A stretch of 27,118 bases of DNA from positions 1-27,118 of the forward strand of contig CAZFLM010000084.1 in the NCBI GenBank assembly GCA_964519955.1. The letters are read 5' to 3'. The notes under the pieces are model-generated. The model saw only the letters and a list, made by a program, of their open reading frames with translations, searched no databases and was not told the DNA's origin. Numbering within the stretch: position 1 is the stretch's first letter; each line of letters begins with the position of its first letter. Below, one piece after another: positions 22,001 to 27,118 of this stretch. The position numbers and the translations under genes are program-made. This DNA is from CAZFLM01 sp964519955. GTDB taxonomy: Bacteria; Armatimonadota; Chthonomonadetes; Chthonomonadales; CAJBBX01.

Positions 22001-22194
22001 CTCTCGTCGCCGTGCAGCCAGAAGAGCGGCCCCGTGAGCCAGCGCGCGTCCATCGGCAACTCGCGGTAGCGCTTCTCCGTCGCCGCGAACCCGCCGGCTG
22101 TCGACGGTGACGGCGCCGATGGAGCGGCTCCGGCGATGCAGGCGGCCAGCGCAGCCGTCGCGCCTGCCATGGCAACGGCTCTCATGGTGTCCAT
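19081..22194 (-). CDS. Secreted GH106 alpha-L-rhamnosidase
   Basis: The product has 1037 residues. I chose the ATG at 22194: GAGGGAG precedes it, and a signal peptide follows (MRAVAMAGATAALAACIAGAA); the frame upstream is heptamer-repeat DNA. Family hallmarks are PLFWLHGD (56-63), KLWIFDEKWWPSGEVAGKVP (116-135), IAGYFYDEPE (253-262), MGHFLEHSN (333-341) and VEIFGARG (407-414). An acidic catalytic pair in these loops is expected for the family. Residues about 800-880 form a galactose-binding-like sandwich (VRYFRKQVELP, NSFELFVNG, LDVTALLQPGLN) as in rhamnosidases. GH106 enzymes remove terminal L-rhamnose, often from rhamnogalacturonan. The stop overlaps the next glycosidase start (ATGA), and the large hydrolase gene ends 67 bp upstream. 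Confidence 0.88.
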   Translation of the reverse strand: MDTMRAVAMAGATAALAACIAGAAPSAPSPSTAGGFAATEKRYRELPMDARWLTGPLFWLHGDESKERLQEYLRAVADGGNGSLTAESRPHSDWLGEGWYRDLGICLDAAKTSGMKLWIFDEKWWPSGEVAGKVPPQYGAKLLVGEAAELTGPKSVALPGYGGPNRVAIIAGRLAADGVEGRTLVDLANAVGADGTLKWRVPAGRWQVMRFTCKPAPGRPLVDGASRDCVDWYIKTVYQPHYDRFKADFGKTIAGYFYDEPETPGDWGTEVRKVLDERGVDWKRALVAWKFKLTGEEQVAARYQYQDAFAEAWGRTLYGGLSKWCEARGVVSMGHFLEHSNCYLAPGLCAGNMMQLQKYSGMGAIDAVFDQFIWGKRAVRDAPCWQTPKLGSSVTHAYGKPDDVTMVEIFGARGQDLTYPEMKWWADHMQVSGVNFLIPHSFNPRAPRDTDCPPYFYMGAFEPRFPLYRVWADYTSRLSVMLTGGRHVCPVALLYLGNSAHAGKHVTPEQMSEVLQDALYDCDWIPYDVFEQYMRVDGRQLRLRDEAYRVLVVPPVETIPYAALAKVKAFYEAGGVVVAHGFLPTKSATLGKSSSDIAALTGAIWGSPQPGLDACRTNDAGGRSYLLPQAPTVDDLQRVLAEDAGVHPTLEVVAGAPSNWLHVLHRVKDGRDVFFVTNQNHEGPPRRFTFRVAAAGVPEHWDPMRNEMTSIPYKRDGAHVLLTLTMEPNESMLLVFQPSARNLPGRVEEGSRSLRAAIQIVREALPPVPEPVLEGPTDIAASLQGCAWVWYPEGDPRASAPAGVRYFRKQVELPAGAQVSKATFRGTADNSFELFVNGKTAGQSSADGEGWRTPVELDVTALLQPGLNQLAIAATNSTSQPSPAGLIGLLQVHLANGTDVEVKVDGTWKSGNQLVDGWSQAGFADASWPGAKVIAQFGEGPWGRLQGQVTLSPAKADPFQGTAIVPADTLASGARVFLAVDDLKPEEAARVTVNGKDAGGFIGRPLRLDVTRFVKQGSNTIRLEPFAPASARLEIYR

Positions 22195-22215
22195 GCTCAC
22201 TCCCTCTCGGCCCAT

Positions 22216-22257
22216 CTTCTGTCTTCTGGCTTCTGACTTCTGACTTCTGGCTCCTGC
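22216..22257. repeat. Heptanucleotide tandem repeat (CTTCTGN), six units
   Basis: Six direct units on the + strand read CTTCTGT, CTTCTGG, CTTCTGA, CTTCTGA, CTTCTGG and CTCCTGC. The tract fills most of the 67-bp gap between the stop of the large hydrolase gene and the ribosome site of the GH106 gene, inside what looks like one transcript. Confidence 0.88.
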
Positions 22258-22261
22258 CGCG

Positions 22262-25200
22262 CTACGGCTCCACGTCATCCACGATCCGCACGTTGCGCAG
22301 CGTTCCGCGGAACGCGAAGTCGGGCTGGACGGATTCGTACTGGCCGATGACCAGGTTGCGCGCGGCGGGCACATCGGTGAGTTCCGCGGTGGCCTGCGGG
22401 ATCTCCTGACCGTCCACCAGCAGCCTCTGGCGCGCGCCGTCGAACGTCCAGCGCACCTGGTACCACCGCCCAGGCTCGATGGCGGGGCCGTTCGCGTCGC
22501 CGGACGGTGTTCGGATGATCAGGCGGCCGCCGAGGATCTGCACAAACCATCCGTCGACCTGCCAGACGCCGTGGCACAGCAGGACTGGCATCTTGCTCAC
22601 GTCGTCGGCGCGGAACTCGAACTCGACGGTGAGGCCGTTCCGCATGTTGAGCGAGCCTCGGTGCGGCAGCGTCAGGTGTCCGCCGGCGAACGTCGCGCCG
22701 TCCGGCCCGTAGCGGATCTCGCCGACCTGCTGGAAGCCCTCCGGCCGCGCGGTGAGCGGCAGCGCGAGGACGGTCGCGGCAGCGTCTGTCGGCGGGAAGC
22801 TCACGGAGGCCGTGCTGGCCTTCCCCATGGCGCCCCAGGGGCTCATCGGCGTGACCGAGTACACCCAGTTGCCGGGCGGCGGCACGTCGCGGCAGACGTG
22901 CGGCGAGGACAGGTTCGCCGTCACGTCCTTGATGTGGGCGTACACCTCCCCACCCACCGCCGGCGAGCGCGAGACGCGGTAGCCCCATGTCCAGAGGGAT
23001 GTGCACGGGGGCCACGCGATGAGCACGGCGGCGCGGTTGGCGCGGGCCTCCACGGTCGGGCGCTCCGCCGGGGCGCGCTCGCTCGCAGCGTAGGGAATGG
23101 GCCGGCTGCGCGCGACCGCCTTGCCGCCGGTGATCGCCTCGATGATGTACGCACCCCGCTTGGCCATCGGCGCGTCGGGCAGGTACGCGACGGCGGTGTC
23201 CGCGACCGGTTTGCCGTCGCGCACGACGCGGTAGTATTCGGCCGCTGGGCAGTCATTCCACTGGAGTTCCACCGGTGCGTGCGTGCCGGCCGTGGCCTTG
23301 CCGATGATGGCAGGAGACGCGGAGGGCTTCACGCCCGTCCGTCTCGGCGTGGCTGCGGGCGGCATGACCGTGATGCACGTGGGCCCCCACGCCATCGGCT
23401 TGTCCGGCGACGCATCGAAGGACATGCCGACCTCGATGCCGGGCGCTCGCATCGAGGCGGAGGGGATGGTCGCCTCGTAGACCCAGCCGCGCACCGACGA
23501 GAGCTTGATGGTCTGCCACCGCGCTGCTCCCAGCGGGCGGTAGTGGAACCAGGCGTCGCCCCCGTTCAGGACGATCGGCCGGAGAGGCAGGGCGATACCT
23601 GCCGGCGAGGAGGCGACGAGGCGAGGCAGCAGGATTGCCGATGGTGCGCCCCTTGGCGTGGTGAGGTAGCGGGAGCCGATGAAGGGCCCCGCTACCTCAT
23701 TGGCCTCGGCACAGAGGCTGCGCCATGCGGCGTAGGCCTTGGCGTTGATGGTCGCCAGCACGCCGTACTCGCCGCGCGTCGTCACTCGCATCGCATAGGC
23801 GTTCACAGCCGTTGCCAGCGCCCGTCGGCCGAGGATGCCCTGGGCCTCCCGAACGGGACCAGTCCTCTCGTCGGGCGCCGCCCGGCGGGCCTGCGCCAGC
23901 AGATCCTGTGCCCGACCTACGTCTTCCTCGGCCTTCTGGTAGGCTAGAACCCAGTCCATGGACGCGATAAGCCACTCCAGCCTCGGCCTGGACGCCCCGG
24001 AACGTGGCAGGAGCGCGGACGCTCGGGCGCGCAGATCCTCCAGCGCCGCGACCTTCGCCGGCTCGCCGGGGCCCCAGGTGAATGCGCCGCACTCCTGCTG
24101 GCCCGTGCCGCCGACCCAGCGGAAGCCCAGCTTGTCCAGCTCGGAGTGGATGGCGGCCATCTCCGCGCCTATCTCGGGGCCGTAGCAGCGCCGGCCCAGA
24201 TCGGCGAAGAACGCCTCCGCGGTGAGCGCGGGGTCCCACGCCGAGCGCATCAGATAGGCGAAGTCCTCCTCCACGTCGCGGGTGCGCCAGTGGATCGTCA
24301 GCAGGCCCTGGCTCCCGGATCGCCGCGCATCGGCCGCGAGCTTCTCCAGCGTGTGGACGTGCGGCTGGGCGTGCCACTGGTCGCCGTCGCACTCGATCCA
24401 CGGGATCGGCCAGCGCTGGCGGCTCGACGCGAGCTGCCCGTACACCCGGTCGATGCGGTCGCGCGGGACGAGGTGGTCGAGCGACGAGAAGACGACGTCC
24501 TTCGGCAGCAGCTTGTCGAGGCCCTCGTAGTACTCGGCCGACAGGATACGCTCGTCGCCGCCCCAGCCGGAGATGACCAGGCGCACACGCCCACCGTGCC
24601 GCTTGAGGGCCCGCCAGGCGAGCATCGCGTACTGCTCCAGGCGGGCGCCTTCGTTGGCGCGGCAGGCCTTACCTTCCGGCGAGTCCTGGAAGAAGGGACG
24701 CTCGCCGGCCTTGCGCTCCACGATGCGGCGGAACGTGTCGCGGCGGGCAGCGGCGTAGCTGCTGAGCACGGACTGCTTGCCCGCCGGAAGCCGGTAGCCG
24801 GACGCGCCGACCGTCTCCGATTGCCAGATCCAGAGGTAGTCGAGCATCGGGTAGGTGTCGAGCACGTGGTTGATGCGCTTCAGGAACACCTCGCGGTCCG
24901 CCGCGTTGGTCGGGTCGCCGGACATCTCGAAGCCGAGGCAGGTCTTGAGGCCGCGCCGATGGGCGTAGGCGAGGGCGTCGCGCATGACGGCCTGCTCCGC
25001 GCGGATCGCCTCGTTCGAGTCGGCGATGCGGCAGGTTGCTGCGCCGAAGTAGTCGTCCGCGAAGAGCTTGGCCGTGTCGCCAGCGAACTGGCTCGTCGGC
25101 ATGGCCACCGTGCCCCACGTGGGCGAGGCGGTGCTGAGCAGACGTCCGCCCCAGACCATCTTGCCCTTCTCGGGGTAGGCAGCGAACGGCTCGGAGTCAT

Positions 25201-25825
25201 AGGTGTGGAAGCCGACGAAGTTGGCGCCGGAGCGGATGAGCTGGTCGACGAACGCGCGGTGGTCGATGGGGTCCCAGGTCGTCGGGCTGTTGAAGAAGTT
25301 GTACCAGGGCAGCACGCCGCGCACCGCGAACGCCGGCTTGCGCACCACCGTGGTGAACGCGGGTGCGTCCGGGAGCGAGCGCGGGATGGCCTCGCTGCCG
25401 AGGTAGAAGCCGAAGCCCAGCTCCCAGAGCAGGCCGTAGATCGCGTTCACCGCGCCCGCCGCGGTCTGCCCGGCAGCCACGACCACGCGCTTGCCGCTCT
25501 GCACGTGACTCACGAGCGCGTACCCCTGATCGCCCAAACCGGGCGGGATCACTCCGACTGCGGGGTTCGCGTCGGGCGTCCCGAGGACGACGGCCGGTGC
25601 GGGCCAGGTGCGCCAGGCGCCAGATGCCACCACGCGCGGCACCCGGCCCGTCACCTGGGCGAGGTAGCGCTGCAGATCGACCGTGGCCAGACGCTCGGGC
25701 TCCGTCTGCTTGCCGACGACGATGGTGGACCAGGGCGGCAGCTTGCCCTGGCTCGACGCCGGCACGCCTGCGACGATGAGGAACAGCACGGTCGTAACCC
25801 ATAGCACAGCGCGCATCAGCCTCAT
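22262..25825 (-). CDS. Large secreted multi-domain glycoside hydrolase-like protein (GH20b/DUF4838-type N-terminus, C-terminal LamG-like domain)
   Basis: The product has 1187 residues. The ATG at 25825 opens a signal peptide (RAVLWVTTVLFLIVAGVPASS); the upstream frame overlaps the zinc-ribbon gene and is excluded. Residues about 33-150 are the small alpha/beta domain found before the barrel in GH20, GH67, GH84 and DUF4838 proteins (TIVVGKQTEPE, VVLGTPDANP, GYALVSHV, and AAGAVNAIYGLLWELGFGFYLG). A TIM-barrel-like region follows (to about 560), with NFVGFHTYDSEP, LGFEMSGDP, YLWIWQSE and LLTIHWRTRDVEEDFAY. Helices come next, then two fibronectin-like domains, and residues about 1040-1187 are a concanavalin/LamG-like sandwich (LNMRNGLTVEFEFRADD, WYQVRWTFDG, RNVRIVDD). 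The substrate is not predictable. It lies 11 bp after the zinc-ribbon gene. Confidence 0.8.
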   Translation of the reverse strand: MRLMRAVLWVTTVLFLIVAGVPASSQGKLPPWSTIVVGKQTEPERLATVDLQRYLAQVTGRVPRVVASGAWRTWPAPAVVLGTPDANPAVGVIPPGLGDQGYALVSHVQSGKRVVVAAGQTAAGAVNAIYGLLWELGFGFYLGSEAIPRSLPDAPAFTTVVRKPAFAVRGVLPWYNFFNSPTTWDPIDHRAFVDQLIRSGANFVGFHTYDSEPFAAYPEKGKMVWGGRLLSTASPTWGTVAMPTSQFAGDTAKLFADDYFGAATCRIADSNEAIRAEQAVMRDALAYAHRRGLKTCLGFEMSGDPTNAADREVFLKRINHVLDTYPMLDYLWIWQSETVGASGYRLPAGKQSVLSSYAAARRDTFRRIVERKAGERPFFQDSPEGKACRANEGARLEQYAMLAWRALKRHGGRVRLVISGWGGDERILSAEYYEGLDKLLPKDVVFSSLDHLVPRDRIDRVYGQLASSRQRWPIPWIECDGDQWHAQPHVHTLEKLAADARRSGSQGLLTIHWRTRDVEEDFAYLMRSAWDPALTAEAFFADLGRRCYGPEIGAEMAAIHSELDKLGFRWVGGTGQQECGAFTWGPGEPAKVAALEDLRARASALLPRSGASRPRLEWLIASMDWVLAYQKAEEDVGRAQDLLAQARRAAPDERTGPVREAQGILGRRALATAVNAYAMRVTTRGEYGVLATINAKAYAAWRSLCAEANEVAGPFIGSRYLTTPRGAPSAILLPRLVASSPAGIALPLRPIVLNGGDAWFHYRPLGAARWQTIKLSSVRGWVYEATIPSASMRAPGIEVGMSFDASPDKPMAWGPTCITVMPPAATPRRTGVKPSASPAIIGKATAGTHAPVELQWNDCPAAEYYRVVRDGKPVADTAVAYLPDAPMAKRGAYIIEAITGGKAVARSRPIPYAASERAPAERPTVEARANRAAVLIAWPPCTSLWTWGYRVSRSPAVGGEVYAHIKDVTANLSSPHVCRDVPPPGNWVYSVTPMSPWGAMGKASTASVSFPPTDAAATVLALPLTARPEGFQQVGEIRYGPDGATFAGGHLTLPHRGSLNMRNGLTVEFEFRADDVSKMPVLLCHGVWQVDGWFVQILGGRLIIRTPSGDANGPAIEPGRWYQVRWTFDGARQRLLVDGQEIPQATAELTDVPAARNLVIGQYESVQPDFAFRGTLRNVRIVDDVEP

Positions 25826-25836
25826 GTCCTCTCTGC

Positions 25837-26100
25837 TCACCACCTTGGCGCCGGCGCCGGGCAGGCCTGGTCCGCCAGTCGCGCCCGGACGGCAACCAGG
25901 CACCCGCAGTGGCGGCAGGTCGTGCCGTACTGCAGATCGCTGCACGCCTCGCAAGCGGCGGTGCGGTGTTCGTAGGTATCGTCGCTGGCGACCCGCGCGT
26001 CCGGGTGCGACGCCAGGTAGCCGGCGACGATGCGCTCCACCTCGCCACGCGCGAGCCGGACCGTCGCACCGCACCCCTTGCACCCAGCGGGCGTCGGCAT
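25837..26100 (-). CDS. DUF6171-like zinc-ribbon protein
   Basis: The product has 87 residues and eight cysteines: C7-x2-C10 at the start, C50-x2-C53 (ACEACSDL), then C62-x2-C65-x-C67 (TTCRHCGCLV) and C80, ending in a tryptophan. The pattern YGTTC-RHCGC followed by VRARLAD-x-x-CP-W matches small proteins annotated as DUF6171 as I recall them. Two zinc sites are likely. It has no signal peptide, so it should be cytoplasmic, unlike both flanking genes. Its ATG abuts the arabinofuranosidase stop with no gap, and it ends 11 bp before the next start. Its function is not known; the tight placement implies co-expression with the polysaccharide enzymes. Confidence 0.8.
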   Translation of the reverse strand: MPTPAGCKGCGATVRLARGEVERIVAGYLASHPDARVASDDTYEHRTAACEACSDLQYGTTCRHCGCLVAVRARLADQACPAPAPRW

Positions 26101-27118
26101 CTACTTGGTGGCCAGCACGACGACGGAGCGCGCGGGCAGCTTCACGGTCAGCTTCGATCCGCTCCGGCTGAACTCCGCGAACTCGACCGGCGCCACGGCA
26201 TCGGGCGCGTCGAACGTGTTGTGCGCGTCCATCGCCGGCCCGGTGAGGATGCGGCCTGTCACGCTCGCCGCCTCGATGCCGCGCAGGTCGCAGGCCAGTT
26301 CCACGGCGGCCTCCGGGTCCAGGTTGCAGAGGGAGACATGCACGGTGCCCGATTCATCGCGCGAGGCGGAGGCATGCACCTGCGGCACGGTCCACTCGCC
26401 GGCGTCGATCGTGCCGCTCTGCAGGTCAGTCGGGACGAGCGTGGCGTCCTGGTGGACCTTGAACATCTCGAACACGTGGTAGGTCGGCGTGCACAGCATG
26501 CGCGGGCCCTCGGTGAGGACCATCGACTGCAGCACGTTCACCGTCTGCGCGATGTTGGCCATGCGGACGCGGTCGGCGTACCGGTGGAACACGTTGAGGC
26601 TCACGCCGGTCACCAGCGCGTCGCGCATCGTGTTCTGCTGGAAGAGGAAGCCGGGGTTCGTGCCGGGCTCGACGGCGTACCAGGCGCCCCACTCGTCCAT
26701 GATCATGCCCACGCGCTTCGCCGGGTCGTAGCGGTCCATGATCGCCGCGGTCGACCGGATGAAGCCCTCGATGCCCAGGGCGCTCTTGAGCGTGCTGAAC
26801 CACTCCTCGACCGGGAAGCCCGTCGCGGCGCGCTTCGGCTCCCACCCGGACGGGAAGCAGTAGTAGTGCACGCTCAGGCCGTCCATGAAGCGGGCCGCCT
26901 CGCGCATCAGCACCTCGTTCCAGTCGTCGTTGTTGCCGCACGCCACCTTGTAGAGCCGCCCGCCGCCGAAGTGCCGGCAGAAGCACGCGAACCGGCGATA
27001 CTCGTCGGCGTAGTACTGAGGGCGCATCTCGCCGCCGCAGCCCCAGTTCTCGTTGCCCACCGCCCAGTAGGTGAGGGGCCAGGGTTCCTCGCGACCATTC
27101 GCGCGGCGCAGGTCGGCC
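26101..27118 (-). CDS. GH51 alpha-L-arabinofuranosidase, C-terminal part (5' end outside window)
   Basis: The frame is open to the window edge: codons beyond the internal GTG at 27060 read ADLRRANG-REEPWPLTYWA and lead directly into VGNENWGCGG. This is the catalytic acid/base strand of GH51, with the second glutamate-containing N-E the acid/base. The nucleophile is E in GMIMDEWGAWY. LSVHYY between them is the usual barrel strand. About 90 residues of C-terminal beta domain follow, ending LPARSVVVLATK. The enzyme removes terminal alpha-L-arabinofuranosyl groups. It is shorter and of the ordinary GH51 type compared with the fused enzyme at 5704-8148, and may be intracellular or secreted; the N-terminus is not visible. 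It heads the visible minus-strand cluster. Confidence 0.92.
   Translation of the reverse strand, partial: ADLRRANGREEPWPLTYWAVGNENWGCGGEMRPQYYADEYRRFACFCRHFGGGRLYKVACGNNDDWNEVLMREAARFMDGLSVHYYCFPSGWEPKRAATGFPVEEWFSTLKSALGIEGFIRSTAAIMDRYDPAKRVGMIMDEWGAWYAVEPGTNPGFLFQQNTMRDALVTGVSLNVFHRYADRVRMANIAQTVNVLQSMVLTEGPRMLCTPTYHVFEMFKVHQDATLVPTDLQSGTIDAGEWTVPQVHASASRDESGTVHVSLCNLDPEAAVELACDLRGIEAASVTGRILTGPAMDAHNTFDAPDAVAPVEFAEFSRSGSKLTVKLPARSVVVLATK

Noticed and set aside
20455..22110. Long + strand open frame opposite the GH106 gene
   Set aside because: Its translation has no domain character, and the GH106 hallmarks on the minus strand are unambiguous. The same reasoning removes 24146-25804 and 22571-23947 opposite the large hydrolase.

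Overview
The window is 27.1 kb of high-GC bacterial DNA. It carries 18 intact-looking protein genes, two genes cut by the window edges, one displaced gene tip and one gene remnant. No rRNA, tRNA or CRISPR array was seen. Several features point to a soil or plant-litter bacterium of an Armatimonadota or Planctomycetota type: large secreted glycoside hydrolases with signal peptides, a DUF6171-like zinc-ribbon protein, YD-repeat (Rhs) proteins, several toxin-antitoxin pairs and heptanucleotide repeats in gene gaps. The phylum is an inference; no marker gene is present.

Region 1 (1-4621, + strand) is a tandem Rhs/YD-repeat tip locus. The 3' end of a large rhs gene carries a hydrophobic tip with 23 cysteines and is followed by a small helical protein in the usual immunity-gene position. 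A second, displaced copy of the Rhs core then appears in an open frame with no proper start. It is joined to a different tip that resembles a phosphodiester glycosidase (NAGPA) domain. A secreted, probably beta-propeller protein follows. This matches the main-tip/immunity plus orphan-tip/immunity layout of polymorphic toxin loci.

Region 2 (4622-5649) holds a methyltransferase remnant and a VapB/VapC-like pair with a PIN toxin. Region 3 (5704-11734) has a GH51-type arabinofuranosidase with an inserted jelly-roll-like domain (minus strand), a gap of about 600 bp with 152-bp tandem repeats, a small two-helix membrane protein, a secreted (alpha/alpha)6-type glycosidase-like protein and a polytopic membrane protein.

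Region 4 (11876-15707) has an AbrB/PIN pair, a cysteine-rich protein of unknown function and a two-gene ABC-2 exporter. The permease of that exporter carries two Ig-like domains in the loop before its last membrane helix. A 12-bp perfect stem lies in the convergent gap after it.

Region 5 (15812-27118, minus strand) reads as one tight cluster from the right edge leftwards: GH51 arabinofuranosidase (partial), DUF6171-like zinc ribbon, a large multi-domain hydrolase with GH20b/DUF4838-type N-terminus, GH106 alpha-L-rhamnosidase, six-hairpin glycosidase, an MbcA/ParS/Xre (DUF2384)-like regulator with an N-terminal coiled coil, and a MntA-like nucleotidyltransferase. The enzyme set suggests use of arabinose- and rhamnose-rich plant polysaccharide such as pectin side chains. 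The two toxin-antitoxin-like genes at its tail may be passengers or regulators.
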